In this document: one piece after another, positions 28,001-43,000 of the stretch | How positions within the stretch are numbered: position 1 is the stretch's first letter | Layout of the letters: each line of letters starts with the position of its first letter | Source: Muricea muricata | Lineage: Eukaryota > Cnidaria > Anthozoa > Malacalcyonacea > Plexauridae | Length of the DNA: 64,000 nt | Reading direction: 5' to 3' | Assembly: GCA_963855995.1 (NCBI GenBank) | Contig: OY979727.1 | Location: 10,842,946-10,906,945 of the forward strand | Made by a program: the position numbers and the translations under genes | Notes under the pieces: model-generated | The model's input: the letters and a program-made list of their open reading frames with translations, nothing else | What the model was told of the DNA's origin: nothing | Database searches by the model: none

Positions 28001-31000
28001 GACACCTCGTTAATATATTATTGCAAAGCTTTCAACCCCTAGCTAGGATCTTCATTAGTGCTAGTACTGATTAGATTTTTTTTTGTAAATCTGAGTTTAC
28101 GAATCGAAAGCTTTGTAATATAACTTTGCACGTTTAAAAAACTTTTCGAAGCAAGCAACTCTCAAATTGTAACTTCTATTGTTGACCGCCATGCAAACTC
28201 ACAAAGAAGTTATAATATAGTTTCTCTTATCAAATTATTAATTGTAACTTGAACAATACAACATGTACCGTGTCACTGTATCCTTCTGATTCCTCATCGT
28301 CACCATCATAAGCGGCATCGTCATCCCACTGCAACTATAACAACACAGAGGAGGTTTTAAGTGCTATAAGAAAAAACTTGCTAACTATAAAACCATGCCA
28401 AAACAATAAAACTAGAATTGTACTAGAGATTTGAGAAGGTTATTCATGAATCCATAATAATTAACACATTCTTAGCCACACCACAGAATAGAAATAAACA
28501 GAAAGGCCACTCGAGTCGGAACCTTTGAAGTTTGTGTCTCCACGCATGTCTCATTACGCATGTCCATTATGCAGGTTCTGGCCAGTCAATTGCCTTTTCT
28601 GGCCAATAGGAAAGCTGAACTGGCTGTTCCGCCATTATTCTGGCCAGATAACTGCATAAAAATAGGGGGACATGTTGCACTGCTGAGTGGCGCTACTGTT
28701 TATTCCCTATACTGTGACCACACTATCTTATATTCAAAAAATATAAACACGCGGGTATATCGAGTTAGAGAAACACGCGGGAAGTTTGCGAGAAACGAGA
28801 AATTGCGTGGGAAGACGAGCACGAAGTGCGAATAGTTGTTGAATGAGTCTACGATTGCAATTGTATCCATATATCAGGCAAGTTTTCAGTAATTGTTCTA
28901 TAGAAAAGTGTTTGTTACAACAACTATTGCAGTTTTATTCTGCACATTTTAGAATAAAATGTATAATGCAATGTATAGCTTAGCTACAATTCACCTATGT
29001 TTTTTATGTTCATTATGATTCATTATACATTATACATTATAAACGTCAAGAGATAAATGTAAAGAGTTGAACATGCGAAGCTATACACACAGAAATACGT
29101 TTTAAACAAATTGTTCCTGAAATTATATTTAAGTTATATATACAATTAATTATTTTTCATTTCACGAAGAAATACATTTTTCATCAGTGTCTGTGTACAT
29201 TGATACAGAATCGTCCTGCTTTGCATGAACCTCGCAATTTTTTAGCACTTATTTTTTTAAGGTCATTTTATTAGTAAATTACAAAATTTGTGTCCATTCT
29301 TATAACTGGTACACAGATAGTGCTGTATACACTGATATACATTCAAGACGGCCACTCATATTGTAAACATTACTTAAAAGTACTAGGGGTTAAATTTTCA
29401 TTCGGATATTCATCGGTGCTAATAATTCAAATGAGTCGCCTTATAAACACTGCTGAAGAATCAAGCTTATAAACGAAAGTTTTTAAGTGATAATTTTACG
29501 TGGTGTTTCCACAAAAAAACAACTAAACTTAAGATACAATAAGATTGTTTCTTAATCAAGTGCGTCCACAATGGCTGAAGTGGATTCAATTATGACAACC
29601 AATAATACTTCAGCAATTTGTGTTGATTCGTATTGATGTACCATGTCGCCAGTTTCTTGCATAGACAGGTCACCATTTAAACCATCACCTTGTGCAGGTG
29701 GTGCATGGCTGGTGTGTTCTGGGTTATTTGGGTTTGAAATGAGATGCTTCTGAAAACGGAGCAAGCAACCCTCAAATTATAACTTGTATTATTGACCACC
29801 ATGCAAAATTACAAAGAAGTTATTTTTATTGTTGACCACAATGCAAACTAAGCAACTCCCAAATTGTAACTTGTACTATTAACCACCATGCAAAGGTACA
29901 AAGGAGTTATTGCATAGTTTCTCTTAGCAAAGCAAGCAACTCTCACATTGTACTTTGCATTATTGACCAACATGAAAACCTACAAAGAAGTTATTGCATA
30001 TTTTCTCTTATTCATGAAAATAATCATAATAACTAACCTGTATCGCATACGTTCCATTAGTATCCATTGGTGTAGTCTGGTTGTTCGTGCCAAAATCATT
30101 GTCATCAGTATCCATTAGTGTGGTCTGCTCATTCGAATTTAAATCATCTTCACCGACTTCCATTGCCGTACCTTTGTCGTCCTGTGAATGGAGCAAAAGA
30201 CAGAAATTATAGAGTTTCTAAATGTTCCGTTTTAACAGCTCGTCACTTAGTATTTTGTATTAGCACTCATAAGGAACTGAGCTTTACGGATCGAAAGTAA
30301 TTGCATACTTTCTCCTAGCAAAGCAAGAACTCTCAAATTGTAACTTGTATTATTAACCACCATGCAAACGTAAAAAAGTTATTGCATAGTTTCTCTTATC
30401 AAAACAAGCAACTCTCAAATTGTAACTTGTAATTATTGACCACTATGCAAACCTACAAAAAGTTATTGCATAGTTTCTCTTAGCAAAGCAAGCAACTCTG
30501 AAATTGTAACTTGTATTATTAACCACCATGCAAACGTACAAAAAGTTATTGCATAGTTTCTCTTAGCAAAGCAAGCAACTCTCAAATTGTAACTTGTATT
30601 ATTAACCACTATGCAAACGTACAAAAAGTTATTGCATAGTTTCTCTTAGCAAAGCAAGCAACTCTCAAATGGTAACTTGTGTTATTAACCACCATGCAAA
30701 GGTACAAAAAGTTATTGCATAGTTTCTCTTAGCAAAGCAAGCAACTCTCAAATTGTAACTTGTATTATTAACCACTATGCAAACGTACAAAAAGTTATTG
30801 CATAGTTTCTCTTAGCAAAGCAAGCAACTCTCAAATGGTAACTTGTGTTATTAACCACCATGCAAAGGTACAAAAAGTTATTGCATAGTTTCTCTTAGCA
30901 AAGCAAGCAACTCTCAAATTGTAACTTGTATTATTAACCACTATGCAAACGTACAAAAAGTTATTGCATAGTTTCTCTCAGCAAAGCAAGCAACTCTCAA

Positions 31001-34000
31001 ATTGTAACTTGTATTATTAACCACCATGCAAACGTACAAAAATTATTGCATAGTTTCTCTTAGCAAAGCAAGCAACTCTCAAATTGTAACTTGTATTATT
31101 AACCACTATACAAACGTATAAAAAGTTATTGCGTAGTTTCTCTTAGCAAAGCAAGCAACTCTCAAATTGTAACTTGTATTATTAACCACCATGCAAACGT
31201 ACAAAAAGTTATTGGACAGTTTCTCTCAGGAAAGCAAGCAACTCTCAAATTGTAACTTGTATTATTAACTACCATGCAAACGTACAAAAGGTTATTGCAT
31301 AGTTTCTCTCAGCAAAGCAAGCAACTCTCAAATATTAACTTGTATTATTAACCACCATGCAAACGTACAAAAAGTTTTTGCATAGTTTGATATTATACCA
31401 TGTCTCATGATAATTCGGCTGTTTCTTTTTTAAGCATTGCTCCCATAACCTAAATTTAGATTCCATGTATTCTTCTTTCATGTTCAAGTATCGAAGACAC
31501 CCTATAATCTGTCCTTGTACTCTTTAAATACTTCACTCTTACTCTTTAAATACTACACTTTTACTTTTTAAATACTCCATAAATTTAGCCTTTCAAGTAA
31601 GTATAAGTGGTACTTGTATTTTAAAAGTTTCGATGCTCTAATTGTACATGTTTTATATTCTCATACCGCCTGCAAGCAAAAAGCGATTTTAGACGAATAT
31701 AGAATCATATAATATAAGTACAAAATTAGGATAAAAGATTCGCATATTACCTTTTAATTTCTCTGATTATTTCCTTGTGTTTTGAAGAAATCCTTTTCAA
31801 TCCTCAATGATAATGTCCATAATGCATTTGGGGCATTTGCAAATTCAACCCAGGCCCTCACGTACAAGCGTACAAGTCCATGTATATTAGCGACTGTGAG
31901 TAACGTCCAAGGTTAATGTATAAACTTCATCGACATAGTTAGACTTCTGACGAATCATTTTATTCATTATAATCCATCTTTATTATTTCCAGTATCATAG
32001 TTCTGTATCACGATCTTTGTTTCACGACCTTGAACATAATTAAAGACATAGAGCAACAGCATTCGAAAAGTAAAAAGTCAAATTGTATGCGTGTCTGTTG
32101 TTTACTTCTATTAACAAATGGCATGCATAAAGTAAAGTGAAGTGAAGTAAAGCAGAATATAGAATGCAGGCAATGCGTGCTCACAATATTTTCCACCACC
32201 TATATCATAACCCTATTCCAAAAAGGTATAGTTTTAAGCAAGATTTAAAATAATTTTACATGCATGATTACATATGGTAACTGCTATATTCCTTGATGTT
32301 GAGACATTCACTCGAATGTTTCGAGAATTCACTCGTAATTCACTCAAATCCTCACGCTCTTCTACGAGAATTAAAATCTGGTGTAACATTGTTAAAACAA
32401 CTATTACTAAACCGGTGTTTTTGAGCAGTTTTTAACACTTCTTGCATCGTTGATCCAAGCGCATAATTTCTCAACAACTATTTCTGATTTTGACTATTCC
32501 AGGTGGTGTATACTGCGTCCACATGCTTCATTTCTGTGTCCTTGTTCTTTTTGAAGCTTCCATCTATCAAATACTAAGTACTTTTCTTTCTAGTTTTTGT
32601 AAAAGAACGGACATTCGAGTATAACTTGTCGCTTTCAGCTCATTTATGTCTCTGATTTAAAAATACTTTGGCATAAATTTCAAAAGAAAATGAGGACTCC
32701 AGTCGAGCTTTGTAGAAATACGATGCATTGTTTCTTTAACTCTTGGTGTGAACGGAATTTTTCACTATTTTTGTGGTTTGTAAGAAGTGATTTATAAACT
32801 AGGTAGCGTTTATTTTCGGTGTATAAAACATATATCAGTGCAAAGAAATTAGATTATCAATGTTTGTGAGTTCTGGATGACTTAATGTGGATCCCTGTCA
32901 TGGGTTGATTTGATCAGGTTATTCATGAATCCATAAATTATCACATTCTTAACCACATTATCTTATATTCTCAAACATGTATCTGTTGACTATTTTACGA
33001 TTGCCGTAACAGTATTTCCCCCTGATATAGCAATATAACTCTATACATATACCTTTCGAAACATGTTCTACATGAGCCAACATCTTTGTGGAAGCAGTTC
33101 GCGGTTCTGGTAATGTCAGATTACGCTTACATACCCAATTATCGTAATTGAAAATCTAAAATATTGGCCCGATAACTGTTGCCGCGTTTTAACATCTCTT
33201 TAAATGTATGTGTTTACATTTCCTGTATCTCCGTACGATTTCAAGTCGCTATTGATGATACTTGAAATTCGCATCATTTGTTTCAGATCGTGATCCCATG
33301 TTTAAGATCACATCACGATCCCTCAAACTTCAATCCATACACCCAGCGTGGTTTTCATGCGCAATTTAACTGTTGCTTTGCCACATACTTCCGTTAAAAA
33401 ACATTACTTGATGGTAACTCTAGTCCATTCGATATGGACAACTGTTAGAAATATTATAGCTTTTCTAATCGAACCAAATCTGATATAACGTAATGTTACA
33501 ACAGCCAGTACTGAACCGATTATTGTAGATTTGAGTGGTGAACAGAAAATTGCGACGGACTGCCCAATTGAGTTATTGGTATTTTGTCATTGACAATAAC
33601 CATTTCTGATGACGACTCTCGTTTAGCTAGTGTATACTCCATCCAAATTTCTCGGTCGTTATTCTTTTCTAAGACTCCATCTATGAAATACCACTCTTCC
33701 TAGTTTTTGGGAATGAGCGGACAGTCGAAGACATTTAGCAGTTCATCTTAGCTGCCATTAAAGTAATTGATTCCGTTTAAATTCTTTGATGTATGTGAGA
33801 GAAAGGAAAATATATGTGGAGCTTTAGCAATTAACTCTGAGCTGAGAAATTTTATGCACTCCAGTAGTTATACATAATAACAGTCAAAGCGGTTATTGCC
33901 GCCGCGTAAATCACCAAAAAGCGTACGCCTTATCGTCTCTTAAATACGCAATACTATGCCCGAACCTACATTATCTCAGGGTTTTAAGGCGTTGAGGATG

Positions 34001-37000
34001 TTCAGTCTCAAGAATACATGGTCGATTTTCCGCCGTACGATTCACTCTCTTCATATTCTTTTTAGTCACTCCAGCCACCGCTATTGCTTGTTGCTACTCC
34101 TGTAGGTATGATCCAGACCCTGCGCAAAAATTCCACACAAAATATCGCAATGTTTTTCACAAAAGAATTCAAATTTACTCAGTTTACGGACATTTAAATC
34201 GAAATCTATCACAATTCAAATAGATTAGAGCTGGTATTCTTTAAAAACAACTTTTGTAAGAATTTAACAGGAATAGCAAAGCCATCTCAGGCCATTTGAT
34301 TCATAAAAACAAGTTCAGAAAAGGCAGGTGTGAAAAAAGTCAACAAACTTTTTTTTCAATGTCTGTACGTGCTAGAAATTTCAACATAGTACGAACAACA
34401 TAAGCTATACTAATATATACCTTACCTTTCTCTTTAATCTCTTCCTTTCAATTTGCTTTGTTGCTACAAAAATAAATATTTTTGTGCGATAATTGTAAAA
34501 GCATCAACTTGGAATAGTTAATCTCCTCACTACCTTTTAACCAAACAGAGTGCAGAGTTTAAAGGACAATCATTGTCATGACTCTTTAAAACAATACATG
34601 CCAGAGTCTACGAGCCAGAGTCACGCGTTGCCATGCTTTCTTGTCAAGCAAAAAGCACACGTATTAAGTACCTGCATATGCGTCCTTCGAATTGAAATGC
34701 TCCGGCATTTTCAAAAATTGTAGAATTTATCCATGCGAAAACCCCAATGCATGTGTACATCACAGAAATGTCGACAATTAGTCAGCCTATATCAAAACAT
34801 ATTTGCATGACTAGTGATGAATTAATCATGCATTTTTAGTCGCTTACATCAGGAAATGAAAACGTGTTTGAGGCTCGAGTTTTATGGCTTACTTTCCAAA
34901 TCATCGACATTTTATAAGCAAAGGTGTAGCTAAGATAGCATGCAAATATTGTAAGCAATTGGTATAAAAACATTTATATTTACCTGCCCTTTTCCCTGAA
35001 AGCTTTGTTGAAATTCCGTTGGCTTGTTTTATGTGGTATTACATGCAGTGTGCATGCATAAGTTATCACGTTACTTATTACTCGAAAAAACGCTTATATA
35101 TTTACCCCCCCCCCCCCCCCTTCCCTTTCCCCTGAAAGCTTTGTTGATAGTTCCGTTGGCTTATTTTATGTGGTATTACATGCAGTGTGCATTCATAATT
35201 TATCACGTTACTCATTACTTATTACTCGGAAAAAACCCCATAATTTTGATAAGGTTTGAACGACAAATTGTCTGGTAAAAATGAACGCACAAAAACAACA
35301 AAATCGGTTATGATTTCCGGTTTTTGCTACTTCCGTCGTTTAGTTATCCTTCCGTCCACGAACCACGTCTCTGGCATATTTTTAACAAAGAAATACAAAA
35401 ATTACACTGCCTAAAGAAAATGCTAGAACTGCTGGGCATGCAAGTCAACTATTATTATTATTATCATTTAAAATTATTTAAACATGGTAGCCTTTCACAC
35501 TTGTGATAAAAGTTAATTCTAGCCTAAATATTTACATACTACATTACAACCACTATTTACAACAATAACAAATTAACTTTTAACATAAATATTAATTAAG
35601 AAGTTAATTCGAAAAGACTTATGTGATTAACATTGGCTACTGCCCGTAATATATCAGACGTCAGTTTATTGCAGGAAGCTGCTCCTCGGTAAACGAAGTT
35701 CTTTTAAAATCATGTTTTTTTGCTTGGGCAAAGACATTTTTAAATTATTACAGCGCAACTTGTAGTTTGTATTGTTGCATTCACGAAATATTCGTGCTAA
35801 GTATTAAATTTGGTGTCATGCCTTTTAACACTTAAAACATCGATTAATAGAGATGGTTTAATCAAACCCCTTCCACGATAAAACTCATTGCTTGCTCGCA
35901 ATCGCGATAATTTTCTTCACTTTCGGAGGTTGGCTCTTCTTGTTGGAACTCCTCATTCTCTTCTGTTTGCAAGTTGTCATTGCTCTCAATTGCGTCGCCT
36001 TCCATTCCTAGATCTGATGCGTTATATGAGCCACAGATTTTCGCAATACGTTCAGCAGGCTCGACTCTGGATCTACTATTGCAAAAACTTCAATGTCTTT
36101 TGATGATTGGTCAGTACTTTCTTTATTTCCACAGCCCCTAAGCCCAGCAAAACCAAAGCCAGAGCTTCTATATCCACATAAACATCAAATTTGATCGCAT
36201 GCGGAACCACCCACGCTTTGATTTCGTTCTAAGTGTTGTAGTGAATGTCTAAGAACTCTTTTAAAACGTATATTTGGAGTGAATTCAATCACCCTGTTTG
36301 GGAAGGGAGGAGCTTACAAGAGCAAAGAAAGAAAGAAACTTGAAGGTCCTTGAAAATGCTTGAAAATTCTTGAAAGTCTACAAATTAATAGAAGAGCTTG
36401 AAAATCCCTGAATTTTAGATACTTTTCTCAACTAAAAAACTTAAAAACTATGTAATATAAAATCGGCATTCTATGTAATCCATGTAATTCACAACGCAAG
36501 AAAAAAACTACACATTGTGATGGTCGCATACAATGGCCAGAACTAGCTCTTTCATTCCAAATACTACCCCCTCCTCCTGTGTCAACAACACGTAGAGGGC
36601 AGTTATTTTAAACCCTTTGCAGTTCACCTAATTCGCTTCAAAAAACTAATCCAAGAGAAAACCCTGAATAAGAAACCCGTAGATATGCTGGACAAATTCA
36701 GTTTGCGTCATAGACACTAATAAGGCGACTAACGAAGAGTGTGAACAAGAAAAATGGATGTGGAACACATGCAAGCGTAATTGAAGATAAAGAATTGTTG
36801 TCCCTAAATGCTGAGGCAGGATTATGAAGTCTTACAACCTGACCGAGGGACATTTAAAGGCCCGGTTGCAAGAATATCATGCAACTTTGTTTTGTAGTCG
36901 TGTTGCGACCGTTGGACAACCTTAATGCCTAATGTTATATGATTTTGCATTCTGTTGCAAATGATTTCACTTCGGGAGATTTTGATGCAAGATTTATTCA

Positions 37001-40000
37001 TGTTTTAAAAGTTAGTATTTCACGTTGTACCAACAATGTTGTGTTCGTTTGGCTGATAAACGCAAATGGTCGGCCACGTATTAACCAACAACATTGCATG
37101 ATGTTGTAACGATTTGTTGCAACGGTTGGTTTGGCAAAGGCTTAAAGATAACACGGCGTCGGTTTGTAATACAATGTAATAATATGATTATATCACTGCA
37201 TTTGTACTGACTGCGAGCACCAAGCGCTCATGCGAAAACGGTTTGTCAGTAAAGACGAGCATGCTCTGCAAAATGCAAGATGGCAAGATTCTAAAAGTGC
37301 CTAAATTTTGCACGCATGAAGCTAGTCAATTATTTCATCGAATAATATTTCGAAAAAATCATAGCTAGGAGCTAATTTTCTATGTAAAGAGTACATACAA
37401 TTTAACTGCGACGATGTTTCTATAAAAAAACATTACTCGAAGTAGCAAAGCGTTAATATGTGAAAAAATAGAAAATTCACCGACGGAAATCTAAAATATT
37501 TAACAAAGGAAAGTAATGCGTTCTTTGAAAAAAGGCGGACATTTTGAAATGGTCATGTTGCCATAGAGACGGCAAAATCGTGGAATTTTTGTTGGTTGTC
37601 AAACTCTTAAGTGGTTGAAACTTGCTGTGGTTACGTTTCGTCTTCATACATTTCACAAACAAGAAATAATCCATATTGAGGTGAAATCTATGTGCAGTAT
37701 TTTTGTGTAAAAACAATAGGGAGCTACCTTAAAACAAGTGTGTACATCAGTTCCACTATTCCAGAATAGGAATAATATACTACTATGAAACTTCAATTGG
37801 AAGATGTTTTAGCTTTGCTTCACTGTTTGACTTGTGGCAGGTCTATGTCTTTGTCTACATTTCAATGAAATTGGAAAGGAGATTTGCATGCTTCTTGGAA
37901 CATGTGAATCATAAATTTCTTATCCCTTTGCTTTTGAGAAAGATTTCGAATGACCCTTCTGCATGAAAATTAGGTGATTAACAATAGAACAATAGAAAAA
38001 AGTACCATTCTATATTATGATCGTTTGGAATTTTAAAGGTTGTTGTGATTATCTGTTACATTGGTCTCATACCACACACATATTTCTGTAAATAATATTT
38101 AAATAATATTTTTTTATTGAATGTCTATGTCTATATAGGACTAGCTGATAACTAAAAACATAGCTGCAAATATAAACTTACTTCATCTATTACATATATT
38201 GTACACGTTTAACGTGTACATATTTCATTGACATATGAATACATTTTAAACTAGTATTTCTAAAGTCTTTTCTAGAGATAATAGTTTTACCTAATAAAAA
38301 CGCAAGTTAATAATTTCTAGTCGTGTTGCCAAAAACTTTGATGTAGAAACTAGCAATAATTTAGAACGTTATCAATCTAGTTGCTGCACAATTCCTGGCT
38401 CAAGTATGAGGATAAATACCCCATGAATAACTGGCCAAGTTTCTTGAATTGGCAGACCAGCATTTTCTGGTACCTGGTCCATTCTTTCAGGGTTTGTTAG
38501 TTCTGAAACTAACATTGTCTGCAAACGGAAAAGAAACGAATGAAATTTGTAGTAATATTGTTTGATTATCGATTTCCCATGCAACATTTTGTACCAGAGG
38601 CATACTGTGTTGTTTTTTAATTAGGAACTTAATCAGGTTACCTAACTCTTTTTGGTTCATGTTCTCTAGAAAAATTTAATAGTGCATGGCTGATATGTTC
38701 GAGTTTATTGGGGGTTGAAATTAGTTCTGGTAATTAGTTGGTCTGTAAAAAGAAAAAAACAATAATTCGAAATATAATTGTAAGCATTAGTGGCATGTAT
38801 AGTTTAACCAGTGCTAGCAACAAAATACAGTTGAGTTCAAAAGACTGAGTCCAGTCAACATGATTTTTCCTTTAATTGATATGCAATAAATTTCACTCAA
38901 CACAGCACTATATGTTCATACTAACGCTTTTGACATGAACATTAATTGATGAATTTGTAAACGACACGAATTTGTGATATGAAAAAACTCAGGTAAACAT
39001 TGTACAAAATATTTTGCATGCCCTCCTTTCGATTTTAAAAGAGCTTTAACTCTATTTCCAATAGAGTGAACAACATTTCAGCAACGATTAACACCATTCC
39101 ACAGTGTTTCTTTCCTTCTTTTTATCGTTTTAACTGATCCCATAGATTCTCAATTGGATTTAGGTCCGAAAATTATCTCATTATACGCACTACGTCCGTA
39201 TCTTTCCTCGCTTGCCGGTTCATTTCGCTGTTCAGCCAACAATCTAATGAAATGAAAAGTAGTATAGCAAAACTAAACGCTCTGTAACACCTTTATGCAA
39301 ACGTGATTTATGGCAAAGTCCTTATTCATCAGATATACTTGAAATCATGCTCGTATCAGAATCCTTGCCTGATTGCAGAACAACTACATTACTCCCGTAC
39401 ATAACTACCGAAGCTGGTGCTACATGGGATTAAAGAATTTTCAAATATGCTAACAAACATAAACGATTATGTTAACATTGATACTAATACTAGTGACATT
39501 AGATAACCATACACGAATTAACTGATATGCATACTATAAGCTAGTAAGCTAGATGCCAGTTTCGTTGACAACAGTAAAGGTAAGACTGAGGACCCTTCTA
39601 GTTACGTCGTATCCCCTATATCAAGCGTGCCTGTTGGTACTACCTACTCACCTGAGAGTAAGGAACATCGTAAACCCAATAGTTTGCAAATTTTCTCAAA
39701 TGCAGTTACTCATAAACTTATTGACGTTATACGAGCACCGTGTTTATGTTTAGGACAAACGAACGTTAAATATTTTCTTCCAAAGGTCATCCCATATGGA
39801 CTTCGCCCAATCAGAGTGCGTGTTTGTATCACTTGCACGCTACTGAAGTTAGATCTGTTTGTGGTAACAACATTATGTCCTTATGTAGAATATCTTTTTG
39901 CGGTACAGTAACACGCATTTTCCCCCTCATCATTTGGCCATCCTTTGATAATTTCATCGGTTTGAGAGAAAAGGGTAACGATTTTCACCTGGTCTAAACC

Positions 40001-43000
40001 GCATGCATGTGGCTTCATTTTGAGGTTATACTAAAATGCAGTGAAATTTGTGTTTATGTTAAAATTTGTTGAAAGCAGGTTCAAAGCGTCTATTGTGCCA
40101 AATTGTGCAGGTATTGAATGAAAACATTTTAAAGATTTGCATAGAATTTTTTCACTAGTCTATGAATTGAAAGTGAAAATATCTGTTTTTCTGATTTGAC
40201 TCGTCGATGTAGCCTGAAAAAGTGATACCAATCAAAGAATTATACAGAGCCAAAAAATGTTTATACCCACAAGCGAAATAATTTATACTTACTTTTTTCA
40301 ATAGCGTAGCAGATGTCAAAAAGCGCTGGCGCTGCAAAATTTGCCGTTATAGAATTGCAAAGCTCATAGGGCACATCGTGTTTAATGCTTGTTGCAGTTT
40401 GTTTAAAAATTGAGCGCTAACTCCTGCGACATTACTGTCAGTTCTTCTTACTTTATGTCGATTTTTTAATGACAAAAGCATCGTAAAGGTTTACTATTTG
40501 TTAATTGGTGTATCAATAATATTTACAATTTTTTTTTATATTTGCCAGAAAGTCAACTTTATTGAAAATTTTGTATTATCGTGAATACATTTCCACTGTT
40601 GCAATGCTACAGTTCTACTGTCAGGGTGTCTTTATCTGTTTTTTATCATACATCACACCCACTTACTCACTGATGGAATAATGTTCTACATTAATCCCGA
40701 ACATAAGGCATTAGAGTTTTTATATTTTTTATAGTGTCATTTCAATGAATACATATATGTATTAATTTAGGTGCTCTACAATAGATGGAGTTGTGATGCC
40801 CACTACTGCAATTTGTCTAGCATTATCCTCTAAAAATTCAACAATTTCTCTTTGAAAATGCTCTTTCAACTCACGATCTGTACCACTTTCTTCTCTTGGT
40901 AGACCAGTACTCAAACCATGAACTGGTATTAATGATGGTTGGGGGATTCGTTCAGGGTTTGAGTCTGTTATTAGTTGAGTCTGATAAACAAAGCATATAC
41001 GGCTATCAGTTTCTTTGTAGTTTAAAAGAAGCTAATTAAATAAATAAAGATTTTTGTATTGAGGTTCACAGTCAACAAAAAAAGTCATAAAAATAGACTT
41101 CTGCAATAAGTAACTGGTGTTCAAGGATGAAATGCATATATTTCATTATACCCATTACAGTTGTAGTCCAATTCACCGTAGCAAAAACGATGGCGGCATG
41201 TCGATTTTACGAGAATGCATTGCGGGAGTAAGAAGAGCTGAGAAGAGATGACAAGAAGCAAATCTAATGGACTGAAATGTTAACACGAGTGTAAAAATAA
41301 CCTATTGTCTTCTGTCTGTTCTTGAAAAGACGTTAATTTACCTTGTTAAAAGATTCAGACCGCAATGCATTCCGGTAAAACCGACATCCGACATCTTTTT
41401 TGCTACGCCGAATTTAAGATTGACTCAATCTTTTCAAATTCATGAATAATTAATCAGCATCACAAACACGGTAAAACATTGCATCAAACACTAGTGTTTG
41501 ATTATCAAACACTAGTGCTTTATTCATGTTAATTCAACAAAACGCAAGAAACGATTATTTATTAGCACACAATTTCATTACACAATATGTTGTTCTCAAT
41601 TCCGATGCATTTTTTACAATAGCAGCTCGTTTGTTTATTGTTTTCGTTTGAGAAGCTATTGAGAATCATTGCTTTCTCGTGTTTTGATACCGTGATCAAA
41701 CACTCGAACTCGTTGTTGAAATAGTACATCATACCTCTGTTTGCCTGTGTTCCTGGTTGCAATTTAAATCTAGTTCATACTTATTCCAAACTTGTTGACA
41801 ATTCTAGTACTATTTTTTACAAGCAGAAAAAGGTGGGTCTGTTACGTTTCGACTAATAAACATACATTTCGCATATTTATGTGTCAATTTAACCTATACT
41901 TTATAGTTAAAATTAGTGAAAATTCATTTCTGTGTTCTTTTGTGTTTCACTCTCTCACGTTAGAATTATAGGGATTTGTTTTGATTAGACTTGAATTAGA
42001 CTTAGATGAGGTGTACACGTTTATTTTGCAGGAGAAAGATGTCATGAAATTTAAATCATATTGATAATACATGTACTTGCGTAAGGCCATAGGTACAAGA
42101 TATGTGGTGATCAGAAATTAATTATAAACTGGATAAAATATGCCATAGATTAAGTATGCAACTTTCTTGAAACCATCTTAATCAATAAACTTCCCCTTAC
42201 ACTACAATTTCGACCGCAATTCTGCAACTTTGGTAATTGTTGATATATACCTTAGCTATGCCTAAACGAATCTCTAGTTAACTTCAAGCTATCATAAATG
42301 TTGATTCTTTTTTACGTTAACTGAACAAATTTTATTGGCCTGGTTATTCAATATTTCTGCCATCATTCTATATATTATCAATTAGGCTGTATATCATAAA
42401 AGTAATTTTATCATAACTAACTGAAGCATTTATTTATTATAACTTATGCTAACCCACCAAACAATATTATGTACGTAGTACATTTATAGTCTGGTTTTGC
42501 ATTTTATTTACTTCATAATATCCTGGTTTCTTTTATGTGTATGGTCGAATAATTAAATGATTCTGGGGAAGAGGAGGGGCAAACACAATCCAAAAAAAAA
42601 GATGGCTAACACACAGCCCAGCAAAAACATTTGCACCTTAGATGGTTTGCTCGTTTCCCTAGGTAGCTCGCTTGCTGGTCGCAATGACATACAATACTTT
42701 TCATTTATTCTTCTCGTATGTCAAAGGAGATGTGCAGACAGATGAAACCCCGAAGAAGGCAATTCTACCCGTGCATTTTGCCGTTCACAAGTCTTGTGAG
42801 GAATGCAGTGTTCAGAAACTCAAAGTTTTTCAAGAGCTTCGATAAGTTAATTAAATTACGAGCACGCTGGACGCAAACATGCGCCAAAAGTATAGTTTAT
42901 ATTGCCTATATAAGAAAGTTGGTTGTTCATACTGCTAGGCATATTACGACTTGTAACTAGTGTTAGCCGTTCCGCCGTGAATTCGAATTTATGCTGACCA

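Larger units (their letters stand above)
25912..28440. repeat. Duplicated block B, copy 2
   Basis: Aligned with 16,568-18,990 and 41,050-43,900. It retains an extra piece (TTACGAGCACGCTGGGCGCA) that copy 3 shares and copy 1 lacks. The acidic terminal exon and two mini-exons are in the same order as in copy 1. Confidence 0.85.

Noticed and set aside
30300-31390. CRISPR-like array
   Set aside because: The 83-base units are contiguous tandem repeats without unique spacers, in a eukaryotic intron.
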